Assembly (NCBI GenBank): GCA_963740835.1
Contig: CAVUFH010000004.1
Coordinates: 62,001 to 126,000, forward strand
DNA: 64,000 nt
Source: CAVUFH01 sp963740835
GTDB taxonomy: Bacteria > Actinomycetota > Acidimicrobiia > IMCC26256 > PALSA-610
Direction of reading: 5' to 3'
Shown: positions 18,826 to 27,563 of the stretch, in pieces
Numbering within the stretch: position 1 is the first letter of the stretch
Layout of the letters: every line of letters begins with the position of its first letter
Made by a program: the position numbers and the translations under genes
The notes under the pieces: model-generated
The model's input: only the letters and a program-made list of their open reading frames with translations
Told to the model about the DNA's origin: nothing
Database searches by the model: none

Positions 18826-21249
18826 ATGGCACGACGCAAGCAAGACACCGCTCAGCTGACACTCCCGTCGGCCGACATCCCGACGCGTGCGCTCACCGAA
18901 GAGGTCGAGGCCGCCTTCCTCGAGTATTCGATGAGCGTCATCGTGAGCCGGGCGCTCCCAGACGTGCGGGACGGACTGAAACCGTCACAGCGCCGGATCC
19001 TGTGGGCGATGCACGACGCCAACCTCCGCCCCGACCGGCCCTTCGTGAAGTGTGCGCGCGTCGTCGGTGACGTGATGGCGAACTACCACCCGCACGGCGA
19101 CGCCGCGATCTACGACGCGCTGGTGCGGATGGGGCAGTGGTTCTCGCTCACCGGTCCGCTCATCGACAAGCACGGCAACTTCGGTTCACCCGCCGACCCG
19201 CCCGCGGCGTCGCGGTACACCGAGTGCCGGCTGTCGCCGCTCGCGATGGAGATGCTTGCGGGCATCGACGAAGGCACCGTCGAATTCGAACCGAACTACG
19301 ACGCGTCGCGAACGGAACCGCTGGTAGTTCCCGCACGCTTTCCGAACCTGCTCGTGAACGGCGCGCAGGGCATCGCGGTCGGGATGGCGACGAATATCCC
19401 GCCCCACAACCTCGCCGAGATCTGCACCGCGGCGCTCAAGCTGATCGACAGTCCGGACGCATCGCTCGCGCAGCTCATGCGCATCGTGAAGGGTCCCGAT
19501 TTCCCGACGGGTGGCCTGATTATGGGCGACGACGGCATCAAGGATGCGTACCGCACCGGCCGCGGCACCGTTCGCGTCCGTGCCCGGCACGAGATCGAAG
19601 AGTCGCGTCGCGGTCGCGCGATCGTGCTCACCGAAGTGCCGTTCCAGACGAGCGTCGACTCGATTGCCGGCAAGCTCGCGGAGCTGGTCGAAGCGGGCAA
19701 GGTCGACGGCGTGCGCGACATCCGCAACGAGTCCGGTCAGGGCGCGATCCGGTTGGTGATCGAATTGCGGGTGGATGCGAACCCGCAGATCGTGCTCAAC
19801 AACCTGTTCAAGCACACTGCGGCGCAGTCGACCTTCCCGGTGAACATGGTGGCGCTGGTCGACGGCGTGCCGCGCACCGTCAACCTGCAGGAGGCGCTGC
19901 AGGCGTGGGTCGATCACCAAGTGGTGGTGCTGACCCGGCGCACGCAGTTCCGCCTCGACAAGGCCGAAGCGCGCCTCCACATCGTCGAGGGGTTGCTGAA
20001 GGCGCTCGACATGATCGACGCGATCGTCAAGGCGATCCACGCGTCGAAGGATCGGGCGGCGGCGCGGATGACGCTGATGGGGAAGGGCTTCGAGTTCTCG
20101 GAGATCCAGGCCAATCACATCCTCGACATGGCACTGGGCCGGCTCACGCAGCTCGGACGCAGCGAGCTCGTAGACGAGAAGAACGAGCTCGACGCGACGA
20201 TCACGCAGCTACGCCGCATCCTCGCCAAGCGCGATGTCCTGATGAACGTGATCCGCGAGGAGCTCACCGCCATCCGTGACGCCCACAAGGCGCCGCGGCG
20301 AACCGTGATCGAGTCCGAGGACACCGGCAGCATCGATGTGGTCGCGCTCGTCGAGGACGAGCCGTACGTCGTCACGCTGACGGCGCGCGGGTACGTGCGC
20401 GCGACTCCCGAGCGGTCGCGCACGGCGAAGGTGGCGAGCGCCGGTGAACGCGATGCGGTGGCGCAGGTGATCGAGACGTCGGCGCTGTCAGGTGTGCTGT
20501 TCTTCACTGATCGCGGGCGGGCATACCGCGCCACCGTGCACGACCTGCCGAAGGATCGGTTGACCGCGGCGCAGAACCTGTTCCAGTTCGGCGACGGCGA
20601 GCGCCTCGTCGCGGCACTCGACGCCCGACCGCAGGCCGATCACCCCAACCTCGTGTTCGTGACCGCGAGCGGCGGAGTGAAGCGAACCGCGCTCGCGGAG
20701 TTCGCCGACGCGTCCGGCCGTAAGGACGGGCTCGTCGCGATGAAGCTGGCTTCGGGCGACCGCATCGTCGCGGTGTTCCCGGGCTGGGAGGACTACGAAC
20801 TGCTCCTCGTGACCGCGCAGGGCCAGGGCATCCGCTTCCTCGAGGAGGAGGTCCGGCCGGTCGGCCGTAGCGCGGGTGCGATCCGCGGCATCCGCCTCAA
20901 GGCCGGTGATCAAGTGGTCGGCGCGTGCGCGGTCGCCGACGACGACACGGTGGTGATCGCCACCGCGGGCGGGTTCGCGAAGCGCACGCCCGCGGCCGAC
21001 TTCCCCGTACAGGCACGAGGGGGCGCCGGGGTCAAGGCGGCCAAGGTCGACAAAGCCCGCGGGGGCCGCCTCGCTGCGGTCGCGCCCGCTGCCGAATCGG
21101 TCGCGTTCCTCACCGCTGACGGCGCGATCGCGATCCCGAGCGTGTCGGTGCGGGCCGCCGCCCGTGATGGCGGTGGCTCCAAGATGACAGGCGTCACGGG
21201 CGAAGTGCAGCGGGTCGTCGCGCTCGCGTCGGCACCCGGCGACGCGTGA
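18826..21249 (+). CDS. Type IIA DNA topoisomerase subunit A (GyrA/ParC)
   Basis: An 807-residue DNA cleavage subunit. The catalytic tyrosine is Y131 (ASRYTE), and the quinolone-determining stretch HPHGDAAIYD is at 88-97, with A93 where E. coli GyrA has S83. The C-terminal beta-pinwheel is present, and a GyrA-box-like QARGGAG begins at Q729; the consensus is QRRGGKG, so wrapping ability may be reduced. Parts of the sequence (GPDFPTGGLI, RPVGRSAGAIRGIRL) resemble actinobacterial ParC. It pairs with the B subunit immediately upstream. Whether the pair supercoils or decatenates cannot be settled from the sequence. Confidence 0.95.
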   Translation: MARRKQDTAQLTLPSADIPTRALTEEVEAAFLEYSMSVIVSRALPDVRDGLKPSQRRILWAMHDANLRPDRPFVKCARVVGDVMANYHPHGDAAIYDALVRMGQWFSLTGPLIDKHGNFGSPADPPAASRYTECRLSPLAMEMLAGIDEGTVEFEPNYDASRTEPLVVPARFPNLLVNGAQGIAVGMATNIPPHNLAEICTAALKLIDSPDASLAQLMRIVKGPDFPTGGLIMGDDGIKDAYRTGRGTVRVRARHEIEESRRGRAIVLTEVPFQTSVDSIAGKLAELVEAGKVDGVRDIRNESGQGAIRLVIELRVDANPQIVLNNLFKHTAAQSTFPVNMVALVDGVPRTVNLQEALQAWVDHQVVVLTRRTQFRLDKAEARLHIVEGLLKALDMIDAIVKAIHASKDRAAARMTLMGKGFEFSEIQANHILDMALGRLTQLGRSELVDEKNELDATITQLRRILAKRDVLMNVIREELTAIRDAHKAPRRTVIESEDTGSIDVVALVEDEPYVVTLTARGYVRATPERSRTAKVASAGERDAVAQVIETSALSGVLFFTDRGRAYRATVHDLPKDRLTAAQNLFQFGDGERLVAALDARPQADHPNLVFVTASGGVKRTALAEFADASGRKDGLVAMKLASGDRIVAVFPGWEDYELLLVTAQGQGIRFLEEEVRPVGRSAGAIRGIRLKAGDQVVGACAVADDDTVVIATAGGFAKRTPAADFPVQARGGAGVKAAKVDKARGGRLAAVAPAAESVAFLTADGAIAIPSVSVRAAARDGGGSKMTGVTGEVQRVVALASAPGDA

Positions 21250-21261
21250 GCGCGCGGGCCG

Positions 21262-21948
21262 CTAGAGCGCGGGCTTCTCGATCGTCTTCCAGTCGCGCGC
21301 GAGCACGTATGTGCGGAACTGCTCCGCGATGTGGCCGACATCGTCACTCGTCTTCGGGTGCCGGAGCTCGTACAGGTGGGGGAAGCGCTGCATGCTGCGC
21401 ACGAGATCCCAGAGCGCGAGCGCGTCCTCGCCCGCCGGTGCGGGCACGACGACCGGTCCGTAGACCGCGTAGCCGGACTCGAACACGATCGTCGGCACGC
21501 CGTGGCCGCCGTACTGCGTGACGACTTCGTCGTAGTCGGCCCGCACGTCCTCGGTGGTCGTCTCGTCCACGATCGCGCGCTCGACGAGCACCGGATCGAA
21601 GCCGGCCTGCTCGATGACCTCGGCGTGCACGGCCGGGTCGTGCGTGCGTACCCCGTCGTCGAAGAACGCGCCGCCAACGGCCGCGTACCAACGGTCGACC
21701 GCCTCGTTGCCCTGCTCGCGCCGGATGAGCGCGCCCACCCGCATCTGGCCCCAGCCATACGACCACGGCCGTTCCCACGGATGCTTCTTCCCGGGCTCCC
21801 GGTTGATGTCCTCGAGCGAGAAGAACCGCCACGTGACGTCGACCGGCACCTGGCTGCGTACGTCCCGGATCCACCGCGCCGCCTGGTATGCGTACGGGCA
21901 CATCGGGTCGAAGAACCACTGCACCCGTTCCACTGCGCGCGTCGCCAT
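21262..21948 (-). CDS. DsbA-family mycothiol-dependent nitroreductase-like protein (Rv2466c type)
   Basis: A 228-residue thioredoxin-fold protein with an all-helical insertion. The start FFDPMCPYAYQAARWI aligns with the active-site helix of Rv2466c, but the motif here is CPYA, keeping only the N-terminal cysteine of CPWC. The cis-proline loop GVPTIVFESGYAVYGPV is conserved. ATG 21948 is preferred; a GTG lies two codons upstream. Family members use mycothiol or mycoredoxin to reduce oxidised proteins or nitro compounds. It is divergent from a mycothiol-type DinB protein gene across about 108 bases, which supports a mycothiol-producing host. Confidence 0.8.
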   Translation of the reverse strand: MATRAVERVQWFFDPMCPYAYQAARWIRDVRSQVPVDVTWRFFSLEDINREPGKKHPWERPWSYGWGQMRVGALIRREQGNEAVDRWYAAVGGAFFDDGVRTHDPAVHAEVIEQAGFDPVLVERAIVDETTTEDVRADYDEVVTQYGGHGVPTIVFESGYAVYGPVVVPAPAGEDALALWDLVRSMQRFPHLYELRHPKTSDDVGHIAEQFRTYVLARDWKTIEKPAL

Positions 21949-22056
21949 GTGCACAAGTCTGCCAACTCATCGGTGTCTCATCCACGTCAGCGGTGCATCA
22001 GACGCCAATGAGATGGGTGTTGGCACACGGCGGCGCGCGTCCCTAGCGTCACGGGC

Positions 22057-22866
22057 ATGACGGAACCGCTGATCGACCGGTTGCAAGAGGTGTGGTCCGA
22101 CATCGACGCCGTCTGCGCGGACCTCACCGATGCGCAGTGGCACCTGTCAACCGACTGCCCGGGCTGGTCGGTGCAGGACCAGGTGGCGCACATGATCGGC
22201 ACCGAGATGATGCTGCTCGGCGAGGACCCACCCCTCGCCGATATCGGGCACGCGCCACACGTCCGCAACGACATCGGCAAGTTCAACGAGCAGTGGGTGG
22301 TGCTCTATCGCAACCGCAGGGGCGCGGACACGCTCGCCGACTTCCGGCGCGTGACCGGCCGCCGCCTCGATGCACTGCGGGCGCTTCCGGCGGCGAAGTG
22401 GGACGAAGAAGGCTTCACGCCCGAGGGACCGGGGCCCTACCGGCAGTTCATGGCGATCCGCGTGTTCGACTGCTGGTACCACGATCAGGACATCCGCGAA
22501 GCGCTCGACCGGCCCGGCTTCCTCGAAGGCGACGTCGCCGACCTGGCGCTCGGCCGCATCCCGACCAAGGCGCTGCCGTACGTCGTCGGCAAGAAGGCCG
22601 GCGCGCCGCAGGGCGCGACGGTCGTGTTCGACGTCACCGGCCGGCCACCGATCGAAGCCGCCGTAGGGGTCGACGGGCGCGCCGCGCTGCTCGCGACGAC
22701 CCCGGCGGCGCCGACCACCCGGCTCACCCTCGATCGACGCACGTTCGCGCGACTCGCCGGCGGGCGCTGGACCGGCGAGACCGCCCGCGCCGCCGGTCAG
22801 GTGCAGGTGGAGGGCGACGACGCGCTCGGGCAGCGCATCGTCGACAACCTCGCGTTCACGCTCTGA
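22057..22866 (+). CDS. Maleylpyruvate isomerase family mycothiol-dependent enzyme (DinB-like)
   Basis: A 269-residue protein with an N-terminal four-helix DinB/MDMPI domain and a C-terminal SCP2-like domain. Metal-binding histidines are in CPGWSVQDQVAHMIG and in VFDCWYHDQDIREAL, the standard MDMPI triad positions. Members bind a divalent metal and mycothiol and act as isomerases or S-transferases, though most are uncharacterised. It is divergent from the Rv2466c-like gene, so both mycothiol-linked genes may share regulation. Confidence 0.85.
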   Translation: MTEPLIDRLQEVWSDIDAVCADLTDAQWHLSTDCPGWSVQDQVAHMIGTEMMLLGEDPPLADIGHAPHVRNDIGKFNEQWVVLYRNRRGADTLADFRRVTGRRLDALRALPAAKWDEEGFTPEGPGPYRQFMAIRVFDCWYHDQDIREALDRPGFLEGDVADLALGRIPTKALPYVVGKKAGAPQGATVVFDVTGRPPIEAAVGVDGRAALLATTPAAPTTRLTLDRRTFARLAGGRWTGETARAAGQVQVEGDDALGQRIVDNLAFTL

Positions 22867-22888
22867 GCGCCCTCGGGCACCGGCTCGG

Positions 22889-24961
22889 CTACAGCGCCCG
22901 CCGCTTCCGGGCGAGGACGCCGCCGGCGCCGATCAGGCCGAGCGCGGCGAGCACGAGCGCCTGCGGGTCGCTGCCGGTGAACGGCAGGGAACCGGCGTCG
23001 CCCGCGCCCGCATCCGACGCCGCGACGGCCGCAACCGCGGGCACTGCCTGCGGCGTGGCCACTGGCTGCGGGTCGCTCGGGATCGGGCCCACCGGGTCGA
23101 CCGTCGGCGGCCCGGGGTCGGGGGCGCAGCTGAGCGCATCGTGGAAGGCCTGGCAGATCTTCACCACGGCGTCCGAGCCGACCGCGGACGCGCCGCCGGT
23201 CGCGATGCGAGCGAGCGCCGAGCCGTTGGCCGCGGCACCCCCCTGCGTCGACGACAGCGTGCTGAGCAGCGCTTGCACATCGGACGACGTCGTGGTGTTC
23301 GCGCCCGACACCAGTGCGAGCGAGGTGTTCGAGCCCGAGTCGGCCAGCGCGATACCGATGTTGAGGACGGCGCTGATCTGACGCACGCGCACGCCCGGCG
23401 TGATCGGTCCGCCGTCGGGGACGAGCGCGTCGTCCCAGCCGAGAAGGAACTGGGTGCCCGAGATGTCGCCACCGAGCGACAATGTGAGGCCACCGATGTC
23501 GACGGACTGGGCGAACGACGCGAACGGGTTCACGCTCGTCAGCCAGCCCGGATCGGTGAGCAGCCCGAAGAACTGACTCAGCTGTGACGTCGCGGGCGCG
23601 AGCGCCGCAAGGTCGAACGGGCCCGGGTTCGCGAGCGAGGCGTTGTAGCCGGTGTTGGCGAGCGCGAGGCCGAGGTTCGCGACCGTGGCCCGCTGGTTCG
23701 CGCTCGCGTACTGGCTGCCGCTCACGGCACCGGCGGCGGTCTGGACGATCGTGGTCGCGGCGTCGTTGCCGAGTGCGGCGGCGTCGCCGGTCAGGATCAC
23801 CGCGCTCGAGTTGCCGACCGTCGAGCCCGTTGGGGTGCCGAGGCCGTCGAGGATCGGTCCGAGGACGTTCATGATCGCGAGCACGGCCTGGTACTCGGCC
23901 GGGCCCATGCCGCCCGGGCCGGTGCCGGCAACCGCGGCGTTCCCGCCGGTGTTGGCGAAGGCAGTCCCGAAGTTGAGGACGATCGCCCACTGGCCGATCT
24001 GCAGCACCGCAGTGCCGCTCGCGGTGCCGGTGGCGGACTGCAGGACGCGTGTGTCGGAGCGGTTGCCCAACGCGTCGGCATTGCCGCTCTGCACCGCCGC
24101 GGTGCCGCTGTTGAGCAGCGTGAGCTGGGCCGCGGAGATGCCGTCGACGGTGATGTTGCCCATCGCGACGTTGAGGCCGGTGTTGCCCACGCCGATGCCG
24201 ATGTTGAGCACCGCGGTGATCTGCGAGCTGGCGTCGCCGCCCGCGACGACCGCGGCCTGGGTGACCGTCGTGGTGGCGCGGTTGCCGACTGCTGACGCGT
24301 CGCCCGTGTCGATCGCGCCTTGCGCGTCGCCGCCGGCGCCGCCCGGGCCGCCGGCGGCGATCGCGGTGTTGGCACCCGACTGTCCGTTGGACACGCCGAG
24401 GTTGATGACCAATGCGACCTGGAGGATGTCGACTGCGCCCTGCCCGTTGGTGGTGGCGGTGGCGATCTGGTCGACCTGCGTGGTGTCCTGGCTGCCGCTC
24501 GCGCCGGCGGTGCCGGATGTCGCGCCCGCGTTCGCCGAAGGGTTCGTCGCGCCGCCGACCGAGCCGGCGACGTTCGAGTTGGTGCCGGACGCGGCGGTGT
24601 TGCTGCCGCTGTCGGCGACCGCGGTACCGGTCGTGGTCGCGTTCGCGTTCTGGTCGTTCGTGTTCGTCGGGGGCGGCGTCGTGGTCTCGCTCGCCGGGCT
24701 GTCGATCGTCGGCGGAACGTCGGTCGCGGGCGGATCGCTGGGTGCAGGATCGGCGGGAGCGGGATCGCTCGCCGCGGGCGGCGGATCGGCCGGCGCGTCG
24801 GTGACCGGCGGGCTCGGCGGCGTCGACTCCGCGACGGAGTCCGGGGTCGTGGGCGCAGGATCGTCGGCATAGGCGCGCCCGCCGAGGACGACCACCGATG
24901 AAAGACACACGGCGGAACCGACGAACAGCCGGATCCGGTGATGATGACGAGCGAGCAGCAC
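22889..24961 (-). CDS. LPFTG-anchored surface protein with internal repeats
   Basis: About 690 residues from GTG 24961, which has a GGGAG ribosome site six bases upstream. A signal peptide (about 1-32, ending GGRAYA) is followed by a Pro/Asp/Ala-rich stalk. Then come at least four diverged repeats with the paired signatures TGDASAVGNRATTTVTQ and LNIGIGVGNTGLNVA. The C-terminus is a sortase sorting signal: LPFTG, a hydrophobic span and RKRR. The regular Asn/Gln/Gly spacing suggests a beta-solenoid or amyloid-like stack. No homologue with known function is recognised. The next gene upstream on the same strand encodes a secreted protein sharing part of the repeat. No sortase gene lies in this window. 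Confidence 0.8.
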   Translation of the reverse strand: MLLARHHHRIRLFVGSAVCLSSVVVLGGRAYADDPAPTTPDSVAESTPPSPPVTDAPADPPPAASDPAPADPAPSDPPATDVPPTIDSPASETTTPPPTNTNDQNANATTTGTAVADSGSNTAASGTNSNVAGSVGGATNPSANAGATSGTAGASGSQDTTQVDQIATATTNGQGAVDILQVALVINLGVSNGQSGANTAIAAGGPGGAGGDAQGAIDTGDASAVGNRATTTVTQAAVVAGGDASSQITAVLNIGIGVGNTGLNVAMGNITVDGISAAQLTLLNSGTAAVQSGNADALGNRSDTRVLQSATGTASGTAVLQIGQWAIVLNFGTAFANTGGNAAVAGTGPGGMGPAEYQAVLAIMNVLGPILDGLGTPTGSTVGNSSAVILTGDAAALGNDAATTIVQTAAGAVSGSQYASANQRATVANLGLALANTGYNASLANPGPFDLAALAPATSQLSQFFGLLTDPGWLTSVNPFASFAQSVDIGGLTLSLGGDISGTQFLLGWDDALVPDGGPITPGVRVRQISAVLNIGIALADSGSNTSLALVSGANTTTSSDVQALLSTLSSTQGGAAANGSALARIATGGASAVGSDAVVKICQAFHDALSCAPDPGPPTVDPVGPIPSDPQPVATPQAVPAVAAVAASDAGAGDAGSLPFTGSDPQALVLAALGLIGAGGVLARKRRAL

Positions 24962-25010
24962 CAATTGCTCCCGAGGTTCGGTCCCTGAACATGTCGAGAT
25001 GAAGACGTCG

Positions 25011-25042
25011 AAAAGGGGGAGAGGCCGCAGGGCCCCTCCCCC
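25011..25042 (-). terminator. Rho-independent-type terminator after the Ser/Asn-rich protein gene
   Basis: A GC-rich hairpin: GGGGGAG (25015-25021) pairs with CTCCCCC (25036-25042), extended by GGCC/GGCC around a four-base loop with one mismatch. Read on the minus strand it is followed by TTTT, giving a classical intrinsic terminator 14 bases after the stop of the gene ending at 25056. Confidence 0.75.
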
Positions 25043-25055
25043 TCGCTCGATCGGA

Positions 25056-25943
25056 TTACTCAGTCGTGGCGTTGCTGCCCGTGCTGGACGACGTCGAGGT
25101 CGCGCCACCGCTGTTCGTCTGCGTGATCCCCGTGGTGCTGGAGTTCGACGCGGACGAGTTGCCGCTGGTCACGTTCGATGTCGCAGTGCCGGTGTTCGAG
25201 GACGAACTGGTGTTGCCGGCGCTGCCGCCGCTGTTCGTCGCCGAGTTGCCGGACGTGTCGTCGTCGCCGCCGGTCACGTTCCCACCAGACGCCACAGCGC
25301 TGGCGCTCTGCGAGGTGTTGTTGGAACCGGTCACGTACGCGGACGAGCTGTTCTTGCCGGAGTTGGAAGCGGCAAACTGGCCCGTCCACACGCTCGCCGA
25401 CTGGCTCGACGAGTTCGTCGCCGAGTTGCTCGCCGAGACGTAGGCCGAGTCACCGCACTCGCAGCCGTCGTCCGTCAACGCCGAGCTGTCGTCCGACGTG
25501 TTGTTCGCCGTCGCCGAGGACGAGTTGTCCTGGGAGCCGGTCACGTCCGACGAGTTCGACGCGTCGGAGGAACCCGACGTGACGCTCGCGCTCGCGGTGC
25601 CAGTGTTGTCCGACGTGGCGTCGTTGGTCGCGTCGCCGCCGGTGTTGCTGGCCGTGTTGTCTTCGGTGTCGTCGTAGCCGCCGTTGATGTTGCCACCGGT
25701 GGCGTCGCTGTTGGCATCCTGGTCGGTCCAGTTCGCACCGTCGACGCTCGAGTCGGCCGAGTTGTGGCCGGAGTTCGACAGTGAGCCCTGTTCGGTCTGG
25801 ACGTCTGCAGACTGGTCGCTGCTGTTGCTCGCGTGGTTGTCGGCCGAGACGTTGGCGTCTGCGTACGCGACACCAGCCATCCCGAGCGGCAGGGCGAGCC
25901 CGAAGGCAACGGCCAGGCTTCGCAATGCTTTTCTGTTCGCCAA
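25056..25943 (-). CDS. Secreted Ser/Asn/Thr/Gly-rich repeat protein
   Basis: About 295 residues, with a clean signal peptide (ANRKALRSLAVAFGLALPL, cleavage after AYA). The mature part is almost only Ser, Asn, Thr, Gly, Asp and Ala, with two cysteines in GCECGD at the centre. It is an internal duplication: about 120 residues before and after that CEC point align, for example ASVTSGSSDASNSS with SNVTSGNSSASNSS. The TTG at 25943 is favoured as start because GGAGG sits five bases before it; the ATG at 25955 lacks a Shine-Dalgarno. No sortase signal is present. The unit SGNSSASNSSTTGITQ echoes the repeat of the neighbouring LPFTG protein. Function unknown. Confidence 0.7.
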   Translation of the reverse strand: MANRKALRSLAVAFGLALPLGMAGVAYADANVSADNHASNSSDQSADVQTEQGSLSNSGHNSADSSVDGANWTDQDANSDATGGNINGGYDDTEDNTASNTGGDATNDATSDNTGTASASVTSGSSDASNSSDVTGSQDNSSSATANNTSDDSSALTDDGCECGDSAYVSASNSATNSSSQSASVWTGQFAASNSGKNSSSAYVTGSNNTSQSASAVASGGNVTGGDDDTSGNSATNSGGSAGNTSSSSNTGTATSNVTSGNSSASNSSTTGITQTNSGGATSTSSSTGSNATTE

Positions 25944-26320
25944 AACAACCTCCATGGAGGGATACGGACCCTTCGCTTGCACAAGCGTGCTGTGCCCCTC
26001 TTGGGCACCGGCACAGCCAAACAAGCCCACGGAGGGGAGAACAGGTCGCGCGCAGGGCAGCATCGCGACACTTGCGTGACGGCTTGAGATTTCGTTCACA
26101 ACCTCGAAACGCGATGGCAGCAATTGGGGAGGCGGACCGGCTCAGCGTCGCGAAACGCTTTCCGCGGCGCTGGGCCGAAATGACGAGAAGCGTTCAGAGC
26201 GCGGGCGCGCGGTGGGGTGTCCACGGCGAGGACGTTTCTCAAGCATTTCATTTCGGTCTGGATTGTGAGGGCGGCCTGAGCCAAGATGGTTCGGGGCCAA
26301 GGCAGAAACGGCGGAAAAGG
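25944..26320. other. 377-bp divergent intergenic region
   Basis: This gap separates the start of the secreted Ser/Asn-rich protein gene (minus) from the winged-helix regulator (plus). It holds a perfect 12-bp palindrome CCTCCATGGAGG at 25949-25960 that embeds the minus-strand ribosome site. The stretch around 26130-26220 is less GC-biased and is a plausible place for divergent promoters. No supported open frame or RNA gene is seen. Confidence 0.5.
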
Positions 26321-27079
26321 ATGCTGCGTTTCGCGCGGGGGGGCCCGGCAGTCCTGGTAGCAGTCTCGGACGAACGCCGGCCGGAACAGATTGCACGCGC
26401 GCTCGCGCGCGTCGGACTCATACCAGTGCTCGCCTTCGACGAGCACGAACTGCGCGCGTTCATGCGTTCGGCGTCGTTCGCGGGCATCGTCATCGACGCC
26501 GCGATCGATCCCGAGGGCGCGGCCGTCGCTCCGTTCGCGGGCCGTCGCGACGTCGTGTTGTGCTTCCTCGCGCGCGAAACCCGGCAACCGGCACCCCGCC
26601 ACGTGCATGCGGTGCTGCCGGCCGACATCGCGCCGCTCGAGCTCGCGTCGCGGGTGCGAGCGCTGCTCGAGCTGCGGGCCACCGACATGTTCGACGGTGA
26701 ACTCGCGTGGGGCGGGCTCCAGCTCGACCTGCGCCGCCGGCAGGCGCGCTTCGACAGCGAGGTCGTCCACCTCACGCCGGTGCAGTTCCGCATCCTCGCC
26801 GCACTCGTGCGCGCGAGGAGCGGTGTGCTCACCAAAGAAGAGCTGCAGGCCGAAGCGTGGCCGCTCTCGGTCCCGGACGACGGCGAGCGGCTGGTCGCGC
26901 ACATCCGGCGCATCCGGGCCAAGTTGGAGCCCGACCCGTCCCGGCCGCGGTTCTTGCTGACCGCCCGGGGTGAGGGCTTCCGGCTCGCCGACTGCAACGG
27001 CGCGTGGGACGGCACCGAACGCCGACTCACGGATCGCCGTCGGAGCGACGTCGTACCGCGCGAAGAAGTGACCGCTTAG
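26321..27079 (+). CDS. OmpR-type winged-helix regulator with degenerate receiver
   Basis: 252 residues. The C-terminal half (about 130-228) is a transcriptional regulatory C domain: VVHLTPVQFRILAALVRA, GVLTKEELQAEAWP, VAHIRRIRAKLEPDP and a C-terminal wing FLLTARGEGFRLAD. The N-terminal half has the beta-alpha rhythm of a receiver (AVLVAVSDERRPEQIARAL) but no recognisable phospho-acceptor DD/D/K set, and no histidine kinase is adjacent, so it probably does not act as a phosphorylated response regulator. ATG 26321 follows GGAAAAGG almost directly. It is divergent from the secreted Ser/Asn-rich protein gene and may control it. Confidence 0.8.
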   Translation: MLRFARGGPAVLVAVSDERRPEQIARALARVGLIPVLAFDEHELRAFMRSASFAGIVIDAAIDPEGAAVAPFAGRRDVVLCFLARETRQPAPRHVHAVLPADIAPLELASRVRALLELRATDMFDGELAWGGLQLDLRRRQARFDSEVVHLTPVQFRILAALVRARSGVLTKEELQAEAWPLSVPDDGERLVAHIRRIRAKLEPDPSRPRFLLTARGEGFRLADCNGAWDGTERRLTDRRRSDVVPREEVTA

Positions 27080-27507
27080 CCGAGCCGTTTCTGGAAGAAG
27101 AGCTGGCGCGAGCCGACGGGCGTGTCGTCAGTGGATCCGCGTTCGGTGTAGCCGCACTTGCGGTAGAGGTCCGGCGCCTGGAACTCATGGGTGTCGAGTA
27201 CGATCGTCCGGCAGCCGCGCCGCGCCGCCTCCAGCTCCGCGGCTTCGAGCAGCCGGCGACCCACGCCCTGACCGCGGCGCGACGCGTCGACCCAGAGTGT
27301 TTCGACGCGCGCGTACCCGCCCCAGGTGAAGCCGTCGATCCCGGCGACCAACCGCCCGCTGTCGTCGCGGAGGAAGCACGAGAGCGCACGCCCGTCGCGG
27401 TAGCCGGTCGCGTCGAAGTTGAACTCGTTCAGCGCGTCGCCGAGCGCGGCGGAGTCCGCGGTCGATGCATGATCGACGATCTCGACGTCGAACTCGAAGT
27501 CGGGCAT
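27076..27507 (-). CDS. GNAT-family N-acetyltransferase
   Basis: A 143-residue single GNAT domain. The acetyl-CoA pyrophosphate-binding loop is RRGQGVGRRLL (Q/R-x-x-G-x-G), preceded by ETLWVDASR and followed by the C-terminal YRKCGY. It transfers an acetyl group to an unknown amine. It overlaps the end of the convergent regulator gene by four bases. The short upstream region toward the dehydrogenase gene contains an ACTATATGG stretch that could serve a divergent promoter. Confidence 0.88.
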   Translation of the reverse strand: MPDFEFDVEIVDHASTADSAALGDALNEFNFDATGYRDGRALSCFLRDDSGRLVAGIDGFTWGGYARVETLWVDASRRGQGVGRRLLEAAELEAARRGCRTIVLDTHEFQAPDLYRKCGYTERGSTDDTPVGSRQLFFQKRLG

Positions 27508-27563
27508 GGGCCCGTGACGTTACGCGCACTATATGGTCCGGGCGTGCGCGACATGGTCGAGAC

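Noticed and set aside
16807..18843. A 678-codon minus-strand frame opposite the topoisomerase B gene
   Set aside because: The plus-strand frame has every GyrB motif; the antisense translation has none and its length is a GC artefact.
21955..22056. Inverted GCCAACTCAT / ATGGGTGTTGGC half-sites between the two mycothiol-type genes, resembling the ArsR operator
   Set aside because: The halves are about 50 bases apart and differ from the exact 17-bp site; spacing is wrong for one dimer, so it is not called as a site.
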